This document shows, piece by piece, positions 51,106-59,217 of a stretch of DNA of 64,000 nt. Origin of the DNA: Actinomycetota bacterium (GTDB lineage Bacteria > Actinomycetota > Thermoleophilia > Miltoncostaeales > Miltoncostaeaceae). The DNA is taken from positions 124,001 through 188,000 of the forward strand of contig JACJWX010000003.1 of NCBI GenBank assembly GCA_020636905.1, given 5' to 3'. The notes beneath the pieces were generated by a model. It saw only the letters and a program-made list of their open reading frames with translations, made no database searches and had not been told where the DNA came from. The translations under genes and the position numbers were made by a program. Position 1 is the stretch's first letter. Every line of letters starts with the position of its first letter.

Positions 51106-52745
51106 CCGACACCCCCGAGATCACGGTCGTCATCAGCTGTTTCAACTACGGCGAGTTCCTCGCCGACGCGGTCGAGAGTGTGCTCGCGCAACGAGGGATC
51201 AACCTCGCCGTCACGGTTGTGGACGACGGGTCCACCGACGATTCACTCGCCATCGCGCGTGCGATCGCCGATCGCGATCCGCGCGTCACGGTGATCGCCC
51301 AGGAGAACTCGGGAACGCCAGCCATCCCCCGCAACCGTGCGATCGAGGCCGCCACCACGCCCTTCATCGCATGCCTGGATGCCGACGACATGTATGAGCC
51401 GGATGCCCTCCGCGTCTGCGTGGACGTGCTCGAGGCCGATCCCGCGCTCGGCATCGCGTATCCGCAACAGCGGGACGTCGGGCGGCGGTCGTGTCTGCAG
51501 GACATGCCGGTCTGGTCCATCGACGGACTCGCAGCCCACAACTTCCTTCCGAGCGGCAGTGTGTTCCGGCGGCAGGCCTGGGTCGACGCCGGCGGCTACC
51601 GCACCGACGTCGGCTACGAGGACTGGGACTTCTGGCTGGGGATCGTCGCCGCCGGATGGAGCGCGGCGCCCGCGGAGGGCGCGGTGTGGTGCTACCGGCA
51701 CCATGGCGAGAGCCGATTCACGCGGGAGCGCGCCAACGACCAGGAGATCAAGGCGCGGATCATCCTGAATCACCAGGTCCTCTATCCGGACACCTTCGTC
51801 GCCTGGGCCGAACGCGTGATGCGTGGCGAAGAGCCCGTCGATGTGAACGCCCCGGCTGGCCTCATGCCCCGACTGGCGTCCCGGCGTGACCGCGTGTCCA
51901 TCGCGTCCGACGCCTCGAAGCGCGCCGACTGGTACCTCGAGCGCGACGACATCGAGAGCCCCTGGCCCGGCCTGGATCTCGCCCAGGCGCTCGCCCGGGT
52001 GGACATGCTGGGGTATTCCGAGGTGCACTCGCACGGTCAACGGGTCGCCCATCGGAGGGCCAGCAGTCCCCTCGCGTGCCCGGTCCCGTTCCCGCGCAGT
52101 GGTGATTCCCCCGAGGAGCGGCTCGAGGCAGTGACCGCGTCGATCGGGCCCATCCTGACCATCGCGGCCACGACGACCACCGAGTTCCGCCCGGACAGCA
52201 TCGTGCGTGCCCTCGGCATCCCGGCGGCGCGACTCCCGATGGTGCTCGAGGCGACCTCGAAGTGGATGAACACGCCGGGGAGCACCCCACCGCAACACGT
52301 CGACCCCGGCGATCTGCACGCGGCATGCGGTCTGCTGCTCGCCCAGCAGACCGTCCACGGCACGCCCGAACGGATCGCCCGCGCATCCGAGATCCATCGA
52401 GTTTCGGCGGCGATGGCGGTCGGCGCGACGCGCAACCGGCTCGTGCTGTCATTCGCCTCCGAGCTGGAGCATGCGCCCGAGATGCTGTCGGCGTACGGCC
52501 GGTCGATCGACGAGGACGACGACGTCACGCTGGCGATCATCGGCGACACCCCCGAGCGGGTTCCCGAGATCCTCCAGGCAGCCGGGCTGGACCTGGAAAG
52601 GTGTCCCGACATGGTGGCGACGGCTCGCCTACCCGAAGTCGCTGACGCGGTGCTCTCCCGCAGGCCGTTCGGTGCAGTCCGCCGCTTCGACGAGACGAAC
52701 GCGTCGAACCTGCGCTCGGAACTGGGACTCCGGGCCGCCGCCTAG
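51102..52745 (+). CDS. GT2 glycosyltransferase with C-terminal extra module
   Basis: 547 residues. GT-A domain (about 5-230): ITVVISCFNYGEFLADAVES, VVDDGSTDDSL, IACLDADDMYEPDAL, VGYEDWDFWLGI. The C-terminal module (about 440-547) contains AGLDLERCPDMVATA, nearly identical to the motif at the end of the 1201-residue glycosyltransferase. Starts inside the stop of the upstream glycosyltransferase; 4 bases separate it from the convergent methyltransferase. Confidence 0.85.
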   Translation: MTDTPEITVVISCFNYGEFLADAVESVLAQRGINLAVTVVDDGSTDDSLAIARAIADRDPRVTVIAQENSGTPAIPRNRAIEAATTPFIACLDADDMYEPDALRVCVDVLEADPALGIAYPQQRDVGRRSCLQDMPVWSIDGLAAHNFLPSGSVFRRQAWVDAGGYRTDVGYEDWDFWLGIVAAGWSAAPAEGAVWCYRHHGESRFTRERANDQEIKARIILNHQVLYPDTFVAWAERVMRGEEPVDVNAPAGLMPRLASRRDRVSIASDASKRADWYLERDDIESPWPGLDLAQALARVDMLGYSEVHSHGQRVAHRRASSPLACPVPFPRSGDSPEERLEAVTASIGPILTIAATTTTEFRPDSIVRALGIPAARLPMVLEATSKWMNTPGSTPPQHVDPGDLHAACGLLLAQQTVHGTPERIARASEIHRVSAAMAVGATRNRLVLSFASELEHAPEMLSAYGRSIDEDDDVTLAIIGDTPERVPEILQAAGLDLERCPDMVATARLPEVADAVLSRRPFGAVRRFDETNASNLRSELGLRAAA

Positions 52746-52749
52746 GACG

Positions 52750-53304
52750 TCAGGTCCGGCGGGCCACCACGGTGTAGTGCCAGGGCATCAGCGGACGGTC
52801 CGGGTCGGTCAGCTCGTCCAGTGACTCGATCGTGAAGTCGGCCAGCAGCGCCCGCCAGCCGTGTTCGCTGATCCGCCAGCAGTCCGGGAGCGGACCGTGG
52901 ATGCGGAACCCGAAGGGGCTGCTGGCGAGCAGCACGCCACCGGGACGGAGCATCCGCCGGATCTCGCGCACCGCGTCGAACGGCTGGGTCACGTGCTCGA
53001 GCACCTCGGTGCAGACGATCGCGTCGAACCGGCCGTCCTCGACCCCGGGGACCGGCCGGCAGAGGTCGGCGATCCACGTGCAGCCAGATTCCGGATCGAT
53101 GTCCAGCGTCTCCACCCGCACCCCCGCGCCGACGTAGGGACGAAGGCCCTCGTGGTCCTGGGGCGCGATGTCCAGCACGAGCGCGTCCTCGGGCACCGAC
53201 TCGCGACCGAACCTGGCGAGCGCCGCGGAGACGTTGGCCCGGATCGCGGCGAGCACTCGCTCGTCGTGTGCGCTGGGCGTGTACCGGATCTCAGACACGG
53301 GCAT
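52750..53304 (-). CDS. class I SAM-dependent methyltransferase
   Basis: 184 residues from the ATG at 53304; a GTG at 53298 is possible. Short Rossmann-type enzyme: VLDIAPQDHEGLRPY, VETLDIDPES, FDAIVCTEVLEHVTQPFD and RPGGVLLASSPFGF. Last gene of the aminotransferase-GT2-ATP-grasp-methyltransferase operon, overlapping the previous gene by 14 bases. Probably a sugar or surface-polymer methyltransferase. Confidence 0.82.
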   Translation of the reverse strand: MPVSEIRYTPSAHDERVLAAIRANVSAALARFGRESVPEDALVLDIAPQDHEGLRPYVGAGVRVETLDIDPESGCTWIADLCRPVPGVEDGRFDAIVCTEVLEHVTQPFDAVREIRRMLRPGGVLLASSPFGFRIHGPLPDCWRISEHGWRALLADFTIESLDELTDPDRPLMPWHYTVVARRT

Positions 53305-54586
53305 CGCTGAGCACCTCCACCTGGTCGCTGTCGAACACCGGGATGCCGAGCGTGGTGGCCACCTCGCGCCGCTCGGCAAACGAATCGTCGATGAAGATCG
53401 CGTCGGAGCGGTTGATGACCGCGCTCTTTGGCGCGTGGTCGCCGAGGTGTTCGATGCGATCGAAGATGGCGGTCAGGCGGTGCCGCTGCAGCGTCTGCTC
53501 GACGTCGCCCCGGTGGCGGGTCACCAGCACGACCTCGCGGCCGTGGTTGAGACACTCGAAGAGGAATCCGACCAGCTCGGCGTTGACCCTCCCGCGGATG
53601 AGGAGCGTGTCGTCGAGGTCGACGTACACCGCGCCGTAGCGGTACGCGTGCCGGTACCGGTTCACCAGGGCGCGGTCCACCGAGACCTCGCCCGGCGTCG
53701 GGGTGACCTCCACGTCGATGCCGAGCGCCGTGTACACCGACAGCAGCGGCAGGTTCACACCGGCCGCCCTCGCCACGGCGCTCGTCCCGGCGATTCGGGG
53801 AGCCACCTCCAGGAGGTGGTGTGTCCCGTCAGTGTCGCGGCGGGTCTGGAAGAACCAGGCCCCGCGCAGCGTGAGCACCCGGTTGATGCGCTCGGCCATG
53901 TCCGAGAGATCGGGGTCCTCGACGTGGTGGCTCGCCATGCTGATGCCCGCTCTGGTGCGGTCGCGCTGCCGCGGACCGGCATAGGCGAGCCTGCCGTGCC
54001 GGTCGGTGAAGCAGTCGATGGTGAACTCTTCGCCCGGCAGGTGCTCCATCAGCAGGTCCGCCCCGGCCGCGCGGGCGGTGGCCAGCGCCTCGGGCCCGTC
54101 CACCCGCACGGCCCCCTGGGAGCCCTGGCCGACGTCGGGCTTGATGAACAGCGGGAAGTCGGCGGGCGTCAACACCGCCTCGTCGACGACACGCGGGACC
54201 GGGACGTGGACGCCCAGGACGGCGTAGGTCAGGCGCTTGGATCGCGCGACCCGGCAGGTGTCCGCCGGTGACCCCACCACGGCCGCGCCGAGCGTCGCGG
54301 CAGCCTCGGCGCACGCCAGCACCACCGAGTCGTGGGCCGGATACACCAGGTCGATGTCGTGGTCGCGGATGATGCCGCCGAGGCGCTCCGCCCACTCCGG
54401 GTCGTCGACCATGGGGAGCGGTTCGTGCCGCGCGAAGACCAGATCGGCGTGCGTGCCATCGGCGATCCCGGCGCTGTACAGCTCGATGTCCGGCCGGTGG
54501 CCCAGTGCCGCGCGGACTTCCATGGCGATCTCGGTGGCGCCGGGAACGACCAGGACACGAACCGGCCGGGTGTGCATGGAGCTCAT
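53291..54586 (-). CDS. ATP-grasp ligase fused to a HAD-type phosphatase domain
   Basis: 431 residues. Residues about 8-315 form an ATP-grasp enzyme: LVVPGATEIAMEVRAAL, YPAHDSVVLACAEAA, FPLFIKPDVGQGSQG, LMEHLPGEEFTIDCF, LLEVAPRIAGT. The C-terminal 109 residues are a small HAD domain with nucleophile motif DLDDTLL at 323-329, VTRHRGD and IFIDDSFAER. The pairing suggests ligation through a phosphorylated intermediate with a built-in phosphatase. Encoded among sugar genes; the substrate is unknown. Overlaps both neighbours. Confidence 0.85.
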   Translation of the reverse strand: MSSMHTRPVRVLVVPGATEIAMEVRAALGHRPDIELYSAGIADGTHADLVFARHEPLPMVDDPEWAERLGGIIRDHDIDLVYPAHDSVVLACAEAAATLGAAVVGSPADTCRVARSKRLTYAVLGVHVPVPRVVDEAVLTPADFPLFIKPDVGQGSQGAVRVDGPEALATARAAGADLLMEHLPGEEFTIDCFTDRHGRLAYAGPRQRDRTRAGISMASHHVEDPDLSDMAERINRVLTLRGAWFFQTRRDTDGTHHLLEVAPRIAGTSAVARAAGVNLPLLSVYTALGIDVEVTPTPGEVSVDRALVNRYRHAYRYGAVYVDLDDTLLIRGRVNAELVGFLFECLNHGREVVLVTRHRGDVEQTLQRHRLTAIFDRIEHLGDHAPKSAVINRSDAIFIDDSFAERREVATTLGIPVFDSDQVEVLSDARV

Positions 54587-55788
54587 GCCGCGGATGCCCG
54601 GACGGCCGCCGGGTCACGCTGCGATACGTCCAGGTACATGCGGGCGTCGGTGCCCAGCACGTCGGTTGCGAGCTGATCGGTCGTGGCGCGCAGGTCGTGC
54701 GTGGCGAGCTGCGCTTCGGTGAGCGACGGGTCGTCTTCGATGCTGGTGAGTTCCTTGAAGTGCACCAGGACCACCTGGGGGAGGTGCACGAAGGTCGCCC
54801 CCGCGTCGGCCATCCGCCGCCACATGTTCCAGTCGCCGGGCTCCTCGATGAGCCAGCAGTGCGGATCGAAGCGGAAATGGGCCAGGGCGCGTGTGTAGAG
54901 CACCGAGCCGTGCGAGATGTAGCCCTTGCGGAGCGGAGCGGATCCCCAGACGGCCCAGCTCCCGTTGCGCGACTCGCACAGCGCCTGCCCCCAGACGGCG
55001 TCGGCGCCGGAGGTGTCCAGCGCGGTCAGGAGCTCGTTGATGTGGGTCTCCGTGAACGCGTCGTCGTGGTCGAGCGGCGCGATGACGTCACCGGTGCAGG
55101 CGTCAAGCGCGCCGTTCGCGGCGTGTGACCCGGCGGTCATCCAGAAGTGCGTCGAGTGGGACGCGTAGTTCGGCCGCTCCGGCACCTCGCGGTAGACCAC
55201 GCGCGGGTCCTGGACGGCCTCGACCATCCGCCGCGTCTCCGGATCGGGACCGTCGCTGCAGACCACGACCTCGATGTCCGGGTACCGGCCGTTCAGCGCC
55301 GACGCGATGGCCCGGCGCACCAGGAGCTCGGGCTTGCGCCAGGTGGGGATGCGGACGCTCACCTTCGGGACGCCTTCGAGCCGGACGTAGGTGCGTTCGA
55401 AGATGTGCCGGTCGCGGGTGGCGACCAGTCGATCGAGCAGCCACTTCCCGGTGCGGGCGACCTCGACGATCTCGGCGGCGCTCGTCGACACGCCGGGCTC
55501 CGACACGCCGAGCCGTTCGCGCACCTCCGCGGGCGTGGTGACCGTGACCGCGTCGGCCGAGCCGTCGGGGTGACCGAGCGAAATGGCCCCGAAGGTCCCG
55601 CCCCCGGACGCGTGGCGGCACACCTCTTCGACCATCTGCCCGAGCACCGGGGTCGGGATGGCGCTCTCGACCTCGGTCAGGACGAGCTCGAACCCGTCCC
55701 GCTCCCGGCTGTGGGCGACGTACGCCGCAACCACCGGTGCCCACGACACGGGATCGCCGGCGTCAACCGTGAGGGCGAGGCGCGTCAC
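54583..55788 (-). CDS. GT2 glycosyltransferase
   Basis: 401 residues from the GTG at 55788 with GGGAGGGCGG upstream. An N-terminal extension (about 1-135) of unclear fold precedes the GT-A domain: VSVRIPTWRKPELLVRRAIA, VVVCSDGPDPETRRM, VIAPLDHDDAFTETHI with the metal-binding DHDD, then EPGDWNMWRRM. 49 bases after the aminotransferase in the same operon. Confidence 0.82.
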   Translation of the reverse strand: MTRLALTVDAGDPVSWAPVVAAYVAHSRERDGFELVLTEVESAIPTPVLGQMVEEVCRHASGGGTFGAISLGHPDGSADAVTVTTPAEVRERLGVSEPGVSTSAAEIVEVARTGKWLLDRLVATRDRHIFERTYVRLEGVPKVSVRIPTWRKPELLVRRAIASALNGRYPDIEVVVCSDGPDPETRRMVEAVQDPRVVYREVPERPNYASHSTHFWMTAGSHAANGALDACTGDVIAPLDHDDAFTETHINELLTALDTSGADAVWGQALCESRNGSWAVWGSAPLRKGYISHGSVLYTRALAHFRFDPHCWLIEEPGDWNMWRRMADAGATFVHLPQVVLVHFKELTSIEDDPSLTEAQLATHDLRATTDQLATDVLGTDARMYLDVSQRDPAAVRASAA

Positions 55789-55837
55789 GACCGCCCTCCC
55801 GAGATGACCACCGGATGTGCTGCTGGCATGTCTGTGC

Positions 55838-56992
55838 TCAACCGGGCACCGCTTCCTGGACGATCGCCGCGATGCGGGTCGCCTCGTCGCTGGTCAGGTC
55901 GTTGGCCATCGGCAGGGACACCATTCTTGGGCTCAGCGCATTGGTCACCGGCAGGCCTCCGACCCGTCCGGCCGACACGAACGCGCCCTGCTGATGAAGG
56001 GGTGGATCGAAGTATCCGCGCGCCTGGATACGGTCCCGCTCGGCGAGCTGGAGGAGTCGCTCACGCGCCGGTGCGTCGGGAACCAGCAGCTGCATGATCT
56101 GCCACGTGGAGTCGCCGCTCCCGTCCTGGTAGCGGATGCGATCTGAGCCGATCGCCTCCTGCACCGAGCGCGCGGCGGCCCGGCGGCGGGCCAGTACGCC
56201 GGGAAACCGGTCGAGCATGGCAAGGCCCGTGGCCGCGCCCAGCTCGCAGAGCTTCGCGTTCAGGCCCACCCCGAACTGCGCCACGCGGGCGCCGGGGGGC
56301 ATGCCGAAGTTCGCCAGCGCCCGAAGCTGTTCGGCGAGGCGCTCGTCGTGCGTCACGACGAGGCCGCCTTCGCCGATGGCGAACGGCTTGGTGGCATGGA
56401 ATGAGAAGACCTCGGTGTCGCCGGCCGATCCGGCGAGGATCCCTTGATCGTCGAGCGAACCGAACGCGGCCGCCGAGTCGAAGAGCAACGGCACGCCGGC
56501 CCGGGCGCACAGCTCGCGGTACGCCTCGCGGACCCAGCGTGGAGGGGGCGTCCCGAAGGTGGAGCACGCAAGCACCCCGGCGGTGTCGGGGTGGAGCCGA
56601 AGGGCCCGCTCGAGTTCCTCGGGATCCAGGTGCCAGCCACGGGGCTCGATGTCGACGAACAGCGGCCGGAAGCCCGCCCATTCGATGGCACACGCCGTGG
56701 CGGCGAACGTGAACGACGGCGTGATCACGGGCCGGCCGCTCGCCGGGCCCAGGGCGCCACGCAGCGCGATCAGCAGCCCTGCGGTGCCGCTGGCCGTGAG
56801 GATGCAGGAGCCGCCGAGCAGGTCCTGCAGCCGTTGCTCCAGCAGCTGCTGGCAGGGGCCGCCGTTGGCGAAGTACCGTGCTTGCTCGGCCAGCTCGTAG
56901 TACGGCGCGACCTCGGCGAGCGCCGGCAGTTCCGGACGCTGGAACCGGATCTCGGGAGCCGCAACGCTCACCTGGCTGCGTGTGGCGGACAT
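55838..56992 (-). CDS. DegT/DnrJ/EryC1-type PLP sugar aminotransferase
   Basis: 384 residues. ILTASGTAGLLIALRGAL, ITPSFTFAATACAIEWAG, VDIEPRGWHLDPEELERAL, and the PLP lysine K202 in SFHATKPFAIGEGG. Transfers an amino group to a keto sugar, giving an amino-sugar nucleotide for glycan assembly. First gene of a four-gene operon. The leaderless-type promoter (57000-57026) faces the FkbM promoter. Confidence 0.9.
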   Translation of the reverse strand: MSATRSQVSVAAPEIRFQRPELPALAEVAPYYELAEQARYFANGGPCQQLLEQRLQDLLGGSCILTASGTAGLLIALRGALGPASGRPVITPSFTFAATACAIEWAGFRPLFVDIEPRGWHLDPEELERALRLHPDTAGVLACSTFGTPPPRWVREAYRELCARAGVPLLFDSAAAFGSLDDQGILAGSAGDTEVFSFHATKPFAIGEGGLVVTHDERLAEQLRALANFGMPPGARVAQFGVGLNAKLCELGAATGLAMLDRFPGVLARRRAAARSVQEAIGSDRIRYQDGSGDSTWQIMQLLVPDAPARERLLQLAERDRIQARGYFDPPLHQQGAFVSAGRVGGLPVTNALSPRMVSLPMANDLTSDEATRIAAIVQEAVPG

Positions 56993-56999
56993 GTTCGTG

Positions 57000-57026
57000 T
57001 GATCGGTCCCTGGGGTTCGCTCTTGA
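57000..57026 (-). promoter_or_regulatory. sigma-28-like promoter of the aminotransferase operon, predicted leaderless
   Basis: Minus strand: TCAAGAGC (57019-57026), 11 bases, ACCGATCA (57000-57007), then 7 bases to the ATG at 56992. Head-to-head with the FkbM promoter, with 27 bases between the two -35 octamers. Confidence 0.65.
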
Positions 57027-57053
57027 GACGAGCGACCGGGCCACCGTCCCTGC

Positions 57054-57081
57054 TCAAGTCGGGGATTCCGGATGCCGAGGT
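57054..57081 (+). promoter_or_regulatory. sigma-28-like promoter of the FkbM gene, predicted leaderless
   Basis: TCAAGTCG (57054-57061), 12 bases, GCCGAGGT (57074-57081), then 7 bases to the ATG at 57089. The spacer is one longer than usual. Confidence 0.62.
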
Positions 57082-57088
57082 TCGGGCC

Positions 57089-58177
57089 ATGGCGACACGC
57101 AGTGGCACTTCCACCGAGCTCCGGCTCGCCAGATTCGACGCCCTGGTCGCCGAATTGGCCGAGACCGTCCTGCCCGACAACCTCGACCACCTGGTCCACC
57201 CCCACGGGATCGACCTGAAGCCGTTCGAGGATCGCGACGGCCGGATGGCCCACTGGCGGGGGATCCTGCAACGCGCCGACCTGGTGTGGGACGGCATGGG
57301 CGATGACGCCTCCCGTGAGCTGATGCTGCGCTGGTTCGCCCACCGCGTGTTGGGCCCCGCGCATGTGCGGCTGCAACTCGAACCGGGCCCGTACCGGGAA
57401 CTGGTGATCCACGGCATGAGCCAGTGCCTGCGCCAGGCGTGCGTGGTGTCCACGCCGCGGTTCCCGTTCGAGTGGTGCATCCACCGCTACGACTTCCGGC
57501 CGCTGGGACTCGACGCCGAACTGGTGGGCGCGCCGCTCCCGCTGGCGCAGACCTTCGGCTTTCAGCAGTACGCCCACCGCGACCCGACGCTGGGCGCGAG
57601 TCCCCGTGAGGGCGACGTGGTCGTGGATGTGGGGGGATGCTGGGGCGAGACGGCGGTCTGGTTCGCCATGAACGTGGGCCACGGGTTCGTGCACACGTTC
57701 GAACCGTCGGCGGCGAACCGTCACATCCTGCAGCACAACCTCGACCTCAACCCGGCCGTGGCCTCACGGGTGCGGGTGCATGAGGCTCCGCTGTCGGATC
57801 GCGCGGGCGAGGAGGTCTGGATGCCCGACGCAATCGCCGCCGGCCTGCAGATGGGTGATCCGGCCTTCGCACCAGACGACACCGGGCGCCACATCACCGA
57901 CACGCTCGACCGCCTGGTCGAGGCCGGCGAGATCCCGCGCGTCGACTTTCTGAAGCTCGACGTCGAGGGCGCCGAGGCCCGAGTTCTGGCGGGCGCCGTC
58001 GAGACGATTCGGCGCGACCACCCCCGGCTCGCGCTGTCGGTGTACCACCTGGACGACGACTTCGTGACCATCCCGGAGGTGGTGTCCCGCGCGGGCGTCG
58101 ACTACCGCTGGCACCTGCAGTGCTCGACCATGGACGTGGTCGACACGGTGCTCTTCGGCGTTCCCACCGGGCACTGA
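57089..58177 (+). CDS. FkbM-family methyltransferase
   Basis: 362 residues from the ATG at 57089. An N-terminal helical region (1-165) precedes the FkbM domain: VVVDVGGCWGETAVWFAMNV, HTFEPSAANRHILQHNLDLN, and VDFLKLDVEGAEARVLAG. O-methyltransferase of sugars or natural products. The start agrees with the promoter geometry; longer in-frame alternatives would place the promoter inside the gene. Six bases from the convergent amidase. Confidence 0.87.
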   Translation: MATRSGTSTELRLARFDALVAELAETVLPDNLDHLVHPHGIDLKPFEDRDGRMAHWRGILQRADLVWDGMGDDASRELMLRWFAHRVLGPAHVRLQLEPGPYRELVIHGMSQCLRQACVVSTPRFPFEWCIHRYDFRPLGLDAELVGAPLPLAQTFGFQQYAHRDPTLGASPREGDVVVDVGGCWGETAVWFAMNVGHGFVHTFEPSAANRHILQHNLDLNPAVASRVRVHEAPLSDRAGEEVWMPDAIAAGLQMGDPAFAPDDTGRHITDTLDRLVEAGEIPRVDFLKLDVEGAEARVLAGAVETIRRDHPRLALSVYHLDDDFVTIPEVVSRAGVDYRWHLQCSTMDVVDTVLFGVPTGH

Positions 58178-58183
58178 GTCACC

Positions 58184-59047
58184 TCAGCGCAGTCGGCGGG
58201 CCCGCAGGTAGTCGAGCACCCCGGCGCTGACCACCCGTGAGATGAGGCCGGTCCTTCTGAGGAACCGGTCGTCGGTGACCCCGGCGCCGCATTCGATCAG
58301 CACGCGCGCTCCGGCGCGGGTCCGGTAGAAGCCGTAGTAGTGCATCACCCGGGGGTTGGCGGTCGGCGTCTGAACCCCGCCGAAGGTTGTTCGCGCGCCG
58401 TGCGCCGGTGTGAAGGCGGTGCGATACCGCCTGGCGAGGCGGCGGGCCAGCTCGCGCGACCTGGCGGCGACCGCGGGAGACACGGTCGTTGCGCGCCGAT
58501 GCGGCGCCGAGTCCGCATACGGCGTGGGACTCGGGGTACCGAAGCCCTCACCGTGGTAGTAGTTCTCTCCCCCGCCGGTCACGGCGTGGCCGATCAGCGC
58601 GCGGCCCGTGGGGACGTCGTAGTGGAGCGAGACGAATACGGCGCCCCGTGCCGCGAGCGGGGTCACCTTTCCCGGGGTGAGGCGGGCGTTGACGCCGGCC
58701 GCGCGCAGTCGTGTGACCACCTTGCGGGCCAGGATCCGGGTGAACCCGATCTCCGATCCGTAGGCGCCGGCGGCGGCGCCGGTCTGGGCCGCGTAGCCCG
58801 GTTCGCGGGGTCCGACGTGGCCCGCCTGGATCCAGACCACCGGCGCTCTGGCCTGGGAAGCGCCCTGTTCCCGCGCCGGCGCGGCCCGCCGAACATCCTC
58901 GGGTGACAACGGCTGCGAGCCGACGCCAGACCACGCAAGGGCTGCTCCGCCAAACAACAATCCGACGGCGGCGAGCACGCCGACACCGGTCCGCCAACGT
59001 CGGCAACCAGCCCCCTGTCGGGTAGCTGGCCCGCGGTCGTGCGTCAT
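58184..59047 (-). CDS. secreted N-acetylmuramoyl-L-alanine amidase-like protein
   Basis: 287 residues from the ATG at 59047; ATG 59071 or GTG 59098 would lengthen it. A basic N-region and hydrophobic helix GVGVLAAVGLLFGGAALAW form a signal peptide or anchor. The Amidase_3 zinc ligands are visible: H in IQAGHVGPREPG, E in GSEIGFTRIL, H in FVSLHYD, and the C-terminal catalytic E in VLIECGAG. Cleaves the peptide from muramic acid. Downstream of the giant glycosyltransferase by 170 bases on the same strand; wall remodelling around the flagellum is possible. Confidence 0.8.
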   Translation of the reverse strand: MTHDRGPATRQGAGCRRWRTGVGVLAAVGLLFGGAALAWSGVGSQPLSPEDVRRAAPAREQGASQARAPVVWIQAGHVGPREPGYAAQTGAAAGAYGSEIGFTRILARKVVTRLRAAGVNARLTPGKVTPLAARGAVFVSLHYDVPTGRALIGHAVTGGGENYYHGEGFGTPSPTPYADSAPHRRATTVSPAVAARSRELARRLARRYRTAFTPAHGARTTFGGVQTPTANPRVMHYYGFYRTRAGARVLIECGAGVTDDRFLRRTGLISRVVSAGVLDYLRARRLR

Positions 59048-59217
59048 CGTTTCCCGCGAGACATCGAGCATGAGGGGACCGTACTCATCGCGGGACACCG
59101 AGAGGCGCCCGATGGTTCTCGGCCCCTGGTCGATCAGCGCCTCAGCACACCGTCGCGAAGGTTGGGCGGACGGATGCGACCATCGTCACGTTCTGGATGG
59201 CGGTGCAGCGAAGGTTG

